Part shown: piece after piece, positions 17,261 through 29,715 of the stretch
Layout of the letters: each line of letters opens with the position of its first letter
Numbering within the stretch: position 1 is the stretch's first letter
Assembly (NCBI GenBank): GCA_003993805.1
Contig: RSEF01000001.1
Coordinates: forward strand, 155,202,287 to 155,266,286
DNA length: 64,000 nt
Origin: Himantopus leucocephalus
Taxonomy: Eukaryota > Chordata > Aves > Charadriiformes > Recurvirostridae
Direction: 5' to 3'
Program-made: the position numbers and the translations under genes
The notes under the pieces: model-generated
Database searches by the model: none
Told to the model about the DNA's origin: nothing
The model's input: the letters and a program-made list of their open reading frames with translations, nothing else

Positions 17261-19794
17261 GCACCTTCAGATTCACAACTGAATATGTCTGTTACAGTCC
17301 ATCTCGAACTCGAGAGCAGGAAGACAGCCAGCACTGACAGCCCTGGCCCTAGGTATGGTTCTTAGGGTTCTAGCTTCAGGGCAAAGAACCTGGTGCGTGA
17401 AACAACTTTCTGTTGACATCTCTGGCCTTGAGACAATCTGTCTGGAGGGTCCAGCTTTAAGGCCAGGTCCCACTAGTTTCAATAATTACCTTATCTCATT
17501 AGACGGAGATGGTGATGAGGTAATGGATGTAGGCCACAGGTGAAGCATTCAAGTTAAATGTCTAAAGTTTGCTCTGTTATACTATTTCTCAGTTCAGGAT
17601 TTCATTACTGAACATTACTGCCATACGTTACACATTACTTCTCTCCACTGTTAACGCACGCCTCTTCCATCCACACCATTTTATCAATAGCAAAGTGCTC
17701 TCTTTCTTCTTTCTCTGAGGTTCCTCAATGTGTCCAGGGTTCTCGGCACTGGATCAGCCCAAGAAGAGGTTTTGATTCAGTGATTCAGTTCCACTGAACC
17801 TTCTTGAATGAATCCTTCAGATTATTTATCAATGAATCAGTATTTTATGGGAGATTTCCCAGTCATCACCTCTATCCATGATATTCTACAGACACCCAGA
17901 CCAGGACAGAGCTTTTGGAAAGGAAGATATTTATGGAGAATCCTTTATGTGGGTGGTGTACTATATGAAATAATTTTCCGCAACAGAGCTTTATGAAGAT
18001 TTCTGTCTGATGCGTTGCTCTTACTGTAGAAAGATGATCAGGTCTGCTACGTTTTTAATGTATTTCATGATAGCAGGGTATGTTCCTGTTTTATTTACAT
18101 ATTCTGCAGACACAAAGCCGTGGAAACCGTTTTGTAAGAAGTTCAATGAAAAAGTTAAGCTTTGTTAGCAAAAAAGCAGGCATGGTTTCAAAGAGAGAAT
18201 TCGTCTTTTGAAATTAAACATCGGTCATTGGGAAATGAAGATGTTAAGCAAGCTAAAGTCTAAATGATTCTTTGCTGAAAATTATGTTGACTGCTTTAGA
18301 CAACAGAAAACCTTGGTCTGATTTTCATGATGAAATAAATTCTTCTCATTCTACGAATATTAGTCTATTGGTGAAACTAGAAGGCGTTTCATCCTGGAGA
18401 AATATTACTGATTGAAGTTATCACAGCAACCAAATACACCTACCAGATACTTCTTTTTCTGGTGATAGTTCTTTTGAGTTTGTTTGATAGTTGCATAAGG
18501 TTTGATACTTCTGGGATGCTTCTGCTGCCTGGAAACAATGTAGCATTTTTTCTGTCATATGACTGACTATACCTAACTATCAGGAAGGCAATGAAGAGAA
18601 ATCTGCAGTTTTCCATTTCTTCTTTCGCCTTTTCACTCAGGAAATCCATCATTCTTGTGTATATGGGCAAATATAATTTCTTATGCTCATATGCAAACAT
18701 ATGAACATAATTTAAAGGGAAGTTTGCAATTTTTTCTTTGTTTCTAGATGTAATCTTTCATATCACATCTTGCACATATTTGCATTAGAATGGGTGGGAT
18801 AGGATCTAATATCTATTGGACCCTCAGTATGTTCAGAAATTTTTTTAGGTTGTTGACTATAATGAGCTTTTAGATGAGCTACTAGAAGTATCATATCTAA
18901 GACTAATAATGCAAACACTGAAATCGTGGAACTAATGTTGTGTGAATGACTACCTTTTTGTTGTACAGCTGTACTCAGATTTAATCCTCTTTGGATTTGG
19001 TGAAAGAAGTCATGATTTTTCAACTGTTTCAGATTTCTGAATATATAAAATATATTCAGTAAGATTAACACCAATTTTGAAATACATCAGTTTGAAGTTA
19101 AATAATAAAATGTTTTGTTTGAAACATTTGCATAGAGCTTATTAATTTTTCTCATTAAATTATTTCCTCCAATTGTAATAATTCATGAATCCTATATATA
19201 CACACACGTATAAAATCATCTTTTTTTTGCTTATAATATTTTTGGAAGAAAAATTCTGTCTAGCTGTAATTGATGTTAGAGGTCTTTGAATCTGTTCTGA
19301 AGGCTTTTCCTCCCTGGGATTCATTACAATTTATTTTTGACACCACAGGTAGCATGTTTCTCGTAGTTCAGATACAATGAAGAAGTGCCATCTCGTGAAC
19401 AACTCTTTCACATAAATATAAAACTATGCAGGTTACTAATCCTCTCAATATAAATGCTATACATAAAACTGTGTATTTGGATAAGTGTTTTGCATGGAGA
19501 CCTAAGCATCTGTTTTTAAAAACTAACTGGTGCTCACCCATCTGTTCAATAATCTAGAATAAGTTACTCTCTTTTCTTCCCAAATACAAATTGCTTGGAT
19601 ATCACTATATTCACTGCAAGGTTTCTTTTAATACCAACCAGTAATATAGTGAAGGCGTTTTCCCTACTGTTCTGCAGATGTCATAGTACCCCATAAAATG
19701 TGCATGCTTTAGTTTCTACGGAAACTGAAGACAAGTATCTGCAAGTGTCTTTCCTTCAGTATAAATAACACTGTTTTCCCCTCCCTTTCCTCAG

Positions 19795-19947
19795 GTGCCT
19801 ATCCAAGACTCTCACTGAGCTTCAGGTTGAAGAGGAATATTGGATACTTTATTCTGCAAACCTACATGCCCTCCATACTGATTACCATTTTATCATGGGT
19901 GTCATTCTGGATCAATTATGATGCATCGGCAGCAAGAGTTGCCCTTG
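19795..19947 (+). CDS. GABRB4: GABA-A receptor beta subunit, exon 7 (loop C end, TM1, start of TM2)
   Basis: This exon is 153 bp, the family-standard length, in phase 1 at both ends. Its start completes the loop C Gly, followed by AYPR, which supplies the GABA-binding Tyr205 and Arg207 (beta-2 numbering). [13 protein letters not shown] is the pre-TM1 segment. Then come TM1 ([19 protein letters not shown]), the SFWINYD linker and the cytoplasmic start of TM2 (ASAARVAL), whose Ala-Ala-Arg selectivity-filter region is intact. This stretch is invariant among beta-1 to beta-4, so it does not separate paralogues. The donor GTATGT is canonical. Confidence 0.97.
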
Positions 19948-22261
19948 GTATGTGCTGAGAATGAGTGGGATATTAAAATGTCAGACTGAATGTAGCCTTC
20001 GGAGGTTATTAAAGACTGCAACGTGATGTCAATGTTTTGATATTCCAAAATCATTTACGTCAAAATCATGTCATCCAGTATTGCCTCAAAAGTGATGAGT
20101 TCTCCCCTGCATGCAAGAATGTAGCTGCCACTAACTCTCTGACATGAGCTGCTCATGCGGGTCCCAGCCTTGTTCTCATCAAAATTAATCTTGTTGTCAG
20201 TTGTTTCAGCAAGGGGACCAGCTCCAGAATCATACTCCAAGGGCTTGAGCGTGGGCTTTTAGTCCAGCTCATTGTGGGAATACAAGTGTGGCTCCAAGCC
20301 TCCATCTGAGGTCCCGGCTGCTTTAACTGACAGTGGCAAGAACAGACCTCAAGAACCATGTGCTAGTTCAGAGCGCAGGGGCACATCAGCTACGGACCGT
20401 GACATTCTGCCTAACTCTCAGAATGCATGGTATGCCAAGTGCATTTTTATGACAGTGTAAAGTGCCGTTTACTTCATGGCAGAAAAAACATGGGTTTGGC
20501 ACAGGTTGGTGATCCCTGTCCAAGGCCTTTTCAGATCAAAGTATCCTTTGGATAAGGGAAGGTAGCTTCAAAATATCTCACAGGAAATATATCATCTATT
20601 AAACAGCATACTCAGGTATAGCTATAGACAAGGAGAATTAAATGGATCCATAAATCTTTATGACTACTGCTGCCTCTCATCTCATCCCAAATCCTGTCTT
20701 TAACCCTGTGCTTCCCAACAGCACATACCTCTTATGAGTCTGAAGCTGATGTGAATGGTATCAAAGTTGAAAGGCAATATGGCATCTTTGGACATATGTA
20801 ACTAGCTCTGAAAAGCGCAGTACAGAGGAGGATAAGGCCTGCTGGCTTAGGTATTTGTTAGAGGAAGAATTCCCTGTGCAGTCCTTAGGGGCATGGAGAC
20901 AAACTTTTACTCTACCCCTGCAGAAAGGTTGTGTTCTCTGAAAGAGCCTGATTCACTTCCATGTTTTGGTCCTGTCCCTGATCCCTCAGTGCCCATGCTG
21001 TCTGTTGTCCAGCCTGTACTGAAACAAGTAGTTCCCTCAACAGAGAAACCCAGGCATGGAGCAAAGGCCAGCTCATTCCAGAGACTATGTGCTATGGACA
21101 TTGCAGATAGAGGCTGACGTAGGGCTGATCTCAAGAGAAATATCCACAACCATCATTCTGTTCAAAACTGAGTTTTTGCTAGTTAGCCCTAGAAGTTCCT
21201 AAATTTAGTCCTTTGAGTGAGTAGAAAAATAGTCTCATGAGTTCTCACTCTTGGAAAGGGCTGTAATCACAAGATTATCCTATTTTTATCTGATAGGTGA
21301 GTTGTCAGCTGTTTCTCTTCCAGCTGTGCTTTAAAATAAATTATTGATCTTCAGAAGGGCCTTTGCCTGCAGGGTGTCCGGATCTCCTAGAGGATATATT
21401 TCCTTTTTTGGTTAGTGATAGCCACCTTTCTATTCAGTGTGTTTAATCTTGTGGATCACCAAGAGAGCCACCAAACTCTCTCCACGTGGTGTTTAAGGTC
21501 TTATCTCTGGAACCTAGATTACAGCTTGGGAACAAGCATCAAAAATGTGGGCATCATAACCCTCACTGGGCGGGCTTCTAAGTCCTGTGTTGACCTACGC
21601 TTTGGTAAGCATCTGTAGGATGCTAGTGAGATGTGTTAAAAGGCATCTGTGGGATTTCTGATACATTAAACAAGTGGATCATAGGTGATTCTTTGAATCC
21701 CTTATGGGAAGCAACAGCAGGTAGTCCTACAAGGAAAGAAGCTAATTCAGGCAAGTGAAATCACTTGGGCTGCAAACATGTGATAGTGTTTGCTGCAGTC
21801 CTCCACCCTTCTAACCCCTGTTCCTTGTACTCGCATGGAGGCTTTCTAGAGACTTGGTCAAAGTTTCTCTAGGTAAAAATAATGTATCAGCTATACTCCT
21901 CATTTTACAGCAGAGCTGGGTGAGTTATACCCAATAAAATTTTTAAATAAGCTTGTGCTGTGTGTGTGTCTGCTGTATTTCAAGCCGTGAAACATCTGAC
22001 ACACTCTTGTTTCACAGTTTAGAGGAAAAGCCCTGAAAACTGCATGATGCTGACCTACTAAATATACAAAAGATCTATTACAGAACCTCATAGGCTACTA
22101 CTACAGTTCCCTGGAGTGACACTTTAAACCGACAGCTCGATTTTGAGTTATATTGTCTTTATTTCTGTCTCTTCAGGTAACAGAAGCTGTGCTTTATAGC
22201 ATGGCAGCAATTTTGTTTCGTTCTTTATTTTTTTTCTGCCTGCATTTTAGTGACTACTTAC

Positions 22262-22400
22262 AAACTGATGGTATAATTATGGAATCAGAGAAAATAGTAA
22301 TGGAGGGGACCTATTAGAATGGTTTGCCTCTTTTACCAATGTAAACTTATTCCACAAATCTGTGTTTTCAGCCACCTGTGATTTGCAATTCCCATAAAAT
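22262..22400 (-). mobile_element. Possible old CR1-type 3' end, inverted
   Basis: The plus strand reads ATGGAATCAGAG, then GGAGGGGACCTATTAGAATGG and ACCAATGTAAACTTATTCC. This follows the order of the reverse-complemented 3' end of old amniote CR1 elements: a repeated AGAATCAT motif, TGGAAGGGACCT, then a CAATG-GATTGTTCC block. It is strongly diverged and the boundaries are approximate. Confidence 0.45.
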
Positions 22401-23236
22401 TTCCAGCGGAGATACAAACCCTGCAGTTTATTGTGAATTCAAGCAGACTGACAATAAATTTGCTTTTCTTACCAGCTTTTCAAAACAGTGCTCTGTAATA
22501 TATTTTCAGGTGCTATGTCCATCCTTAGGTAAATAAATGAAGGTTTGACATACCTTATAGGTTTTCTAGATACTTTATTAGCGTCCAGTCGATCACAATA
22601 AAAATGCTGCTCTCCCTCCTTGGCTTTTTCTTTCCACAAATGCACATACCTGTCTGCCTCTCACTGCTCACCTCACTTCTTTCTATGTAGAAATTAGACT
22701 ATTGCTCTAAACTAGTCATCTCAAATCCGTCTTCTATATTGTCCTTTCCTGAAACAAGTGTCTAAAACAGATGGGATGAACTGCTCTAGAAAGGTCCCTG
22801 TCTCTCTTCACCCACTACAACAGGGGCCTACAGGACTAAGTTCAACCAACTGCTTAAGTCTTAGAAATTTAAAACTGCATGAGAGGAATCTTTCACTGTC
22901 TATATGAATGCTCTGCCTGAATATGTGCACGCAGTTTTATCTATCAGGACCCCTAATTAGTTTTGAGACATTTTAAAAACTTCTCTGCAATGTGTTGAGC
23001 AGCACCGTGCTGGAAGAGCATGCTTTTTGATGCTTGGCAGACTATTTGCCTTCCTGTCGCAGATCAGTTTGGTCTTTGTGCAGGAGATCTTCAGTACAGC
23101 TGCGGTGCTTCCATGAAGCTACGTTAACTCACAGCAGTGGTGCCAGGCCCCCCTGTTAGCTGTTCCCCCTGATCATATGAAGGAAGTATTGTAACAATAA
23201 TAATGCGTCAAGCTTTAATTTTACTTTCTTTTGCAG

Positions 23237-23334
23237 TGATGTCACCTGAGAGATATCTTACAAAAATTTTTAAGCTTCTTCACACTGACAAGGCAGATTT
23301 GCCAAAAAATGAAAACAAAATTGAAGAAGCATGA
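23237..23334 (+). other. In-phase cryptic exon start / alternative acceptor before exon 8
   Basis: A strong acceptor (pyrimidine tract ending TTTTGCAG at 23236) precedes an open stretch. If exon 7 were joined here, the split Gly codon becomes Val. The frame then continues into 31 codons starting MSPERYLTKIFKLLHTDKAD and ends at TGA 23332-23334. The distance to exon 8 is 144 bp. Use of this acceptor would truncate the channel within TM2. A 31-codon open run is expected by chance roughly one time in five, so this is a candidate only. Confidence 0.25.
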
Positions 23335-23343
23335 TCTGCTTAG

Positions 23344-23787
<444 letters not shown>

Positions 23788-25699
23788 TAGGCATGCAGAA
23801 ATCGAAGTGAGTATGATCTGTATGACAAGTAACTGTAAGAAGAAGAAAACAATAGGAGTGCAGCAAGCTAGAAAATACAGGGCAAGATCTACAAAGGCAT
23901 TCGTCTAAATCAAATACAATTTATTTTTTATTTTGTTTAAGTACCTTTGTAAGGGAATCCAGGATCTGAGCTTACTTACTGAGCAGACACATTTAGAATG
24001 GGAGAGAACAGATAAGGATTGGTTCTGCTATGCTAATTAATTGGCCAGCATAACTGAACTGCCATGTGTGGCATCGTCATCTGCTGCTGTTTAAGACCAG
24101 CAGAAAATTATGATTCCAAGAGAAACTTTAAGATTGATTTCTGAAGCACAATATTGGCATGGTGCATGCTGATTGCACTCCAGCCTATTTCCTTGCCTGG
24201 AGTATTACTTCATCCAATGAATACCCTCTTTTTTTTCCCCTTTGGAAGAAAAATTCAAGGTATTCAACACTATATGATGCCACCAAGCCATGTCAGTTTG
24301 AACAGAACATCTTTTTTTTGTCTAAAATGCTCCCAGTGAGGGGTTTTCATTCTGTTCTGTTGAGTAAGACTGTTTTTTCTATCAGCTATAATTGGAAGAG
24401 TTCATGGTGGCAAAACTAGTACCTGTTTATTAAATGCCAGTATCATAAAAGTAATATCAAGCTGTGTTTTTTGATCCTAATGGTTCTTTCCGCTATAGTA
24501 AATGTAATGCACATCTAATTATCAAAATTCATATCTGTGAAACAATTTTTGAACCAGTAAACTCATTTTTGTCCACTATGTTATGAAACCAAATTCTCAT
24601 CACAGTTGGCAGCACTGCTTAGGACTAAGCTAGCAGGAAGAATGAATACCCTTTCCTGGAAAAATAAATAGTTATAATAATAAAGAAAGGAGATGGGAAA
24701 AAAAAAGATTACCACAACTGAAAGTAATGGAGAAGATTTTAGCTGCAAGCAGGTAATGCAGATGTTCTCCCAAAGGAAACCATCTGGTGAATCTCATCTA
24801 TTTAAATGATTTACATAATTCAGTACAAGTCTTGTTAATGGGCCCAATAGCACCCCATGCCTGTCTGTTCCTCTGTCTTGAGATCAATTGGTCTATATTG
24901 TCAAAAGAAGCCTATGTACCTTAACTAAGGAAAATGAGAGGTTTTCATCACGTAATTTTTATATCCCAGATCTGTTCATACAACACATCAATCTTTTTTT
25001 TCTCACTTCTGACTTACAACCTTTACTTTTCTTTCTGGACCGTCCTAAGCAAATATCATAGACTGTTCTGACTTTTCTGCTGGTTTAATATCGACCATGT
25101 ATGAATGAAATAAGGATAAAAATTCAGCACACCAGAGCTGAAAGAAGAGTGTTACTTTGTCTCTTGGAGTCCCAGCTGTAAAAGGGAACTCTGTATGCTT
25201 TGTAGAAATGCATATGCTTATACTGACTGTGAGTATTTACTGTTCAAATGACATAGGATAAATAATGAGGTATGGTCCCATTCTGCGTGGAAAATATTTT
25301 TTCTCCAGGCCTCAGCTGGTGAAGTCAACAGAGCTTCGTTACAGTCACTGGATTCAGTGCCTTCAGAGAAGCAGTGCCAGCATACAACGGGGAAAGACAG
25401 GGACATTAGGTAGAGCTGATCAGAAATCTTTCTTTGAAACAAAGCATAGACACAAAATGCCGATTCGGTTGATGTAGTATGTCAAATCTGAATTTCTGAT
25501 TTGAGAAACACTGGCAAATGCAAAGCAGAGGGGAGTGCTCAGAGCAGGTAAGAGGTCTCTGCTTTCAGGATGAGCAGCTCAGGGAAAATCCATCTAGTAG
25601 ACCTACTTTGGACAAAGTTTACCAGGGCTTCCAGGCATGACAGCCCTGAAGCAGGAAAATGGTTCCTGTTGTTCTGGATCATGCCCACTCTGTACCATA

Positions 25700-25828
25700 C
25701 TTTACAGACATCCATGGATGTACCAACATCCAGGCTTGCTGGCTTCAGATGGGATTCACATTTCTGAAAGCGGAAAGAGGGTCTTTGCTCACAAGCAAAC
25801 AGGGCTCATTGACAGAACTTTAAACTAG
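25700..25828 (+). pseudogene. CR1 ORF1 C-terminal remnant
   Basis: The frame ending at 25828 carries PGLLASDGIHISESGKRVFA followed by GLIDRTLN and a stop. This is the C-terminal end of the CR1 ORF1 protein, where the DGIHLS motif belongs to its SGNH esterase-like domain. The upstream RNA-binding part is absent or unrecognisable. It is a fragment and not expected to be functional. Confidence 0.8.
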
Positions 25829-25989
25829 GCTTGAAAGGGGAGAGGGATGATACCAGGCTTGCCCATGACAAGATGTGGAATGACACACCAAAGTTAGAGG
25901 GGCGGGGTGCTAGTGAGGGCCCTCACCCTGTAGCTCTGAGACGTACTGGCTACACTGCAGCACACTTGAAGTCTTATGGAGATGAGCTA

Positions 25990-26813
25990 GGGTCTTCTGA
26001 GGTAATAGAAGACAAGAGGGAAACACCAGAGAAATACCTCAAAGGAACTAAGGGTTGTTCCTCTAAGAAGGTGACACAGCTGACAGCCCAGCTCAAGTGC
26101 CTCTACACCAATGCACGCAGCAAGAACAACAAAAGCCAGAAGCTACTGTGCTGCTAGAAAGCTCTGACCTAGTTGCCATTACTGAAACTTGTTGGGATGT
26201 ATCCCATGACTGGAGTGCAGCTATTGATGGCTACAGGCTGTTCAGAAGGGACAGGTGAGGAAGGAGGGGCGGAGACGTTGACCTCTACATCAAGAAGTGG
26301 ACAGAGTGTGAAGAGCTGTCTCTGAAGAACAGCCATGAGCAGGCTGAAAGCCTATGGGTAAGAATAAGAGACCGAGGCAAGAAAGGGAACCTTGTGGTTG
26401 GTGTCTACTACAGGCCGCCCAATCAAGGTGAGCCTACTGACAAAGCCTTCTTACTCCAGCTACAGAAGGCATCGCACTTGCAGGCTCTCATCCTGCTGGG
26501 AGACTTCAGCCACCCTAACATCTGCTGCAAAAGTAGCACAGCGAGCTGCAGGCCATCCAGGAGACTCCTGGAATGCAGCAAGGATAACTTCTTAAGCCAG
26601 CTAATAGACTGCCCTAACAGAGAGGATGCGATACTGGACCTGTTGGTCACCAATGCAAGTGAGCTAATCAGTGATGTCAAGATTGGAGGCAGCCTGGGCT
26701 GCAGTCATCACACACTGGTGGAGTTTGCAGTCCTGAGGGATACGGGTCAGGTGAAGAGCAAAGTCAGGACCCTGACTTTAGAAAAGCAAAACTCCAGCTG
26801 TTCAAGGAGTTAG
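25990..26813 (+). pseudogene. CR1 ORF2 endonuclease domain, frameshifted
   Basis: An opening segment with LYTNARS (about 26101-26121) is the N-terminal start of the CR1 apurinic-type endonuclease, interrupted by a stop near 26156. The frame 26394-26813 continues with VGVYYRPPNQGEP, GDFSHP (normally GDFNHP, 26499-26516), ILDLLVTN and IGGSLGCSHHTLVEF. The catalytic Ser-Asp-His near the C-terminus reads Ser-His-His (26703-26711) and the Asn of GDFN is Ser, so the nuclease would be dead even without the frame breaks. Confidence 0.88.
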
Positions 26814-26896
26814 TCAATAGGACCCCCTGGGAAACTGCCCTCAGGGACAAGGGAGCAGAACAGAGCTGGCAGATCTTTAAGGACACTTTCCTTAAA

Positions 26897-27199
26897 GTGC
26901 AAGAGCTCTTGATCCCCAAGAGTAAGAAATCAGGAAAGGGAGGCAAGAGACCAGCATGGCTGAGTCAAGACTGGCTGGTCAACCTAAAGGTCAGGAAGGA
27001 AATGCACAGGCAGTGGAAGCAGGGACAGGTATCCTGGGAAAAGTATAGGGACACTGCCCAGTTGTGTAGGCATGTTGTCAGGAAGGCCAAGGCACAGCTG
27101 GAGCTGAACTTGGCAAGGGACGCAAAGAGTAATAAGAGGTGCTTCTACAAGTACGTCAGCCAGAAAAGAAAGGTCAAAGAAAACGTACTCCCCCAATGA
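26897..27199 (+). pseudogene. CR1 ORF2 linker between endonuclease and reverse transcriptase
   Basis: The frame encodes PAWLSQDWLVNLKVRKEM, then HRQWKQGQVSWEKYRD, AKAQLELNLARD and YVSQKRKVKENV. These are recognisable segments of the region preceding the CR1 reverse transcriptase. It is rich in Lys and Arg. It ends at a stop at 27197-27199, and a frame change is needed to reach the next part. Confidence 0.85.
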
Positions 27200-27295
27200 G
27201 CAAGACTGGCAAATTGGTAACAATGGACGAGGAGGTAACTCAACAACTTTTTTGCCTCAGTCTTCACTGGCAACCTGTCTTACCACACCACTCGA

Positions 27296-28139
27296 GTGGA
27301 TAGACCGCAAGGCAGGGACTGGGGGAGCAAAGTCCCTTTTATTGTAAGAGAAGATCAGGTTTGTTACCACCTGAGGAACCTGAACATACAGAAGTCTATG
27401 GGACCTGATAAGACGCATCCCAGAGTCCTGAGGGAATTGGCTGATGTTGCCAAGCCACTCTCTCTGATATTTGAAAAATCGTGGCAGTCAGGTGAAGTCC
27501 CTGGTGACTGGAAAAAGGGAAACATTGCATGCATTTTTAAAAAGGGTAGAAAGGAGGACCCTGGGAACTACCGACCTGTCAGCCTTACCTCTGCACCTGG
27601 GAAGATCATGGAACAGATCCTCCTAGAAGCTATGCTAAGGCACATGGAGGACAGTGAGCTGATTCAAGACAGCCAGCATGGCTTCACCAAGGGCAAGTCC
27701 TGCCTGACCAACCTAGTGTCCTTCTATGGCAGAGTGACTACATCAGTGGACAAGGGAAGAGCAGATGTCATCTATCTGGACTTCTGTAAGGCCTTTGACA
27801 TGATTCTCCACATCGTTCTCTCTAAATTGCAGATGTGGATTTGATGGGTAGACTGTTCAGTGGAGGAGTAATTGGTTGGATGGTTGCATCCAGAGGGTAG
27901 TGGTCAACAGCAAAATGTCCAGATGGAGATCGGTGACAAGTGGTGTCCCTCAGGGGTCCATATTGGGACCAGTACTGTTCAATATCTTCATCAATGACAT
28001 AGTCTGTGGGATCAAGTGCACCCTCAGCAAGTTTGCAGATGACACCAAGCTGAGTGGTGTGATTGACACACCTGAGGGATGCAATGCCATCCAGAGGGAC
28101 CTGGACAAGCTCGAGAAGTGGGCCCGTGTAACCTCATGA
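27296..28139 (+). pseudogene. CR1 ORF2 reverse transcriptase domain, broken in two
   Basis: The first piece (27296-27844) has [50 protein letters not shown] and motif [12 protein letters not shown] (about 27766-27798). It ends at a stop. The second piece (27876-28139) carries motif [19 protein letters not shown] and motif C FADD (28032-28043) with the catalytic Asp pair intact. The two parts are in different frames, so no continuous polymerase can be made. The motif order and spacing are those of the CR1 clade. Confidence 0.93.
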
Positions 28140-28290
28140 GGTTCAACAAAGCCGAGTGCAAGGTCCTACACATGGGTCAAGGCAAGCCCCGATATGAATA
28201 CAGGCTGGGGGATGAAGGGATTGAGAGCAGCCCTGCTGAAAGGATTTGGGGGTGCTGGTGGATGAAAAGCTGGACATGAGCTGACAATGT

Positions 28291-28821
28291 GTGCTCACAA
28301 CCCAGAAAGCCAATGATATCCTGGGCTGCATCAAAGGAAGCATGACCAGCAGGTCAAGAGAGGTGATTCTCCCCCTCTACTCCGCTCTGGTGAGACCCCA
28401 CCTGGAGTACTGCATCCAGCTCTGGAGCCCTCAGCACAGGAAGGTCATGGACCTCTTGCAGCAGGTCCAGAGGAGGGCCACAAAGATGATCAGAGGGCTG
28501 GAGCACCTCTCCTATGAGGACAGACTGAGAGAGTTGAGGTTGTTCAGCCTGGAGAAGAGAAGGCTCTGGGGAGACCTTACTGCAGCCTTTCGGTACTTAA
28601 AGGGACCTTATAAGAAAGATGAAGACAAACTTTTTAGCAGGGCCTGTTGCAATAGGAGAAGGGTTAATGGTTTTAAACTAAAAGAGGGTAGATTTAAGAC
28701 TAGATATAAGGAAGAAATTTTTCACAATGAGCGTGGTGAAACACTGGAACAGATTGCCCAGAGAGGGGGTAGATGCCCCATCCCTGAAAATCTTTCAAGG
28801 TCAGGTTGGACGGGGCTCTGA
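28291..28821 (+). pseudogene. CR1 ORF2 C-terminal domain
   Basis: The frame encodes [59 protein letters not shown] and FSLEKRRLWGDLTAAFRYL. This is the well-preserved C-terminal part of the CR1 polymerase. It is out of frame with the FADD segment upstream. The 3' UTR and octamer tail follow within about 100 bp. Confidence 0.93.
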
Positions 28822-29661
28822 GCAACCTGATCTAGTTGAGGATGTCCCTGTTTGTTGCAGAGGGGGTGGACTAGATGACCTTTAAAGGTCCCTTCCAGCC
28901 CAAACTATTCTATAATTCTACGGATGTAGCAGGACAGGTGGTCATGCCAGAGTTTTTAACATACTTGCCATGGAAGACAGTAGCTGAAAGCTCTGCAACC
29001 TTGGCTCTGACCTCTTCAGGGACAGTAAAGAGGCATTAAATTCCAACCTCTCCTTTGGTAGCTGTTGAAGATCATTAATCTGATGGAAATAATGGCTGTT
29101 TGTCATTTCCTTGCTTCTTGCTTTGAAGCTGGGACTTAGGGGCTGGATGTGTTGGGAGAGGCTCACAAACTGGAGGGCATGTTGCACTGTAAGGGAGGCT
29201 CAGAGCCGTGGATGAAGACTACCTTGTGTGAGTTCAATGAAATTATTATTTTTGTCATTTCGGTGAGGCTTCAGGCTTCTACGGAGTGTATTTCCATTCA
29301 GAAAGGGAAGGTTTCTAATCCTGGGAAATATTTCAAATCTTACATGATTTTTGGGGCTAAGCAGCATTTTTGAAGACAGAGAGAGAGTGCCTAAAAACAG
29401 GCAGCCCCCTTTGCAGCTATCGCCACTATTTGCTGACTGTCAAAATGTATGCTGCGCTGGAAAGAAGATTGAAAATGGTTCAAATATAAAACTGGAATAA
29501 GGCATTATTTTTAGTTTTGCCCAAACCATGACAAGTTTGTCTCTAAGACTACCATTTTGGGTTGATGTGTGTTGCTGTTTTGTTTTAGTAATTTAATTTG
29601 TATAGGAACCGTATGCATGAGCTCACTGTCATTGATTTAGAGTCTTAGCTCAGACCACTAG

Positions 29662-29715
29662 AAAAAAAAAACCAAAACAAAGACCAAACCAAACCAAACC
29701 AAATAAATAAATAAA
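29662..29715. repeat. Simple repeat, poly-A then (AACCA)n and (AATA)n
   Basis: A run of A is followed by repeats of AACCA and then AATA units. It is a low-complexity tract with no associated retroelement body that I can recognise. Confidence 0.9.

Larger units (their letters stand above)
12324..19794 (+). other. GABRB4: Intron 6 (7.47 kb, GC-AG)
   Basis: This non-coding interval lies between exons 6 and 7. It contains an old CR1 3' segment (about 14480-15000) and, from about 15120 to 17260, stretches that look like decayed interspersed repeats. One of these is a CTAACTGC/GCAGTTAG 8-bp hairpin at 15230-15248. The rest is AT-rich sequence in which I recognise nothing. The acceptor at 19792-19794 follows a strong CT-rich tract. 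Confidence 0.85.
25680..28922 (+). mobile_element. CR1 LINE, 5'-truncated, sense orientation, inactive
   Basis: Read left to right, the element shows the end of CR1 ORF1, the ORF2 endonuclease, the reverse transcriptase, a C-terminal domain and the 3' UTR ending GACCTTTAAAGGTCCC then CCCAAACTATTCTATAATTC. That is the CR1 3' end with degenerate copies of its terminal ATTCTATG octamer. It is about 3.2 kb, compared with about 4.5 kb for a full element, so the 5' end is missing. CR1 makes no target-site duplication, so the left edge is approximate. Multiple frameshifts break ORF2. It lies in intron 8 in the same direction as the host gene. Confidence 0.95.

Noticed and set aside
22035..22060. A TGCATGATG word resembling the Cys-loop exon (exon 5)
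   Set aside because: It is in intron 7, the following sequence does not encode the Cys-loop and there are no splice sites.
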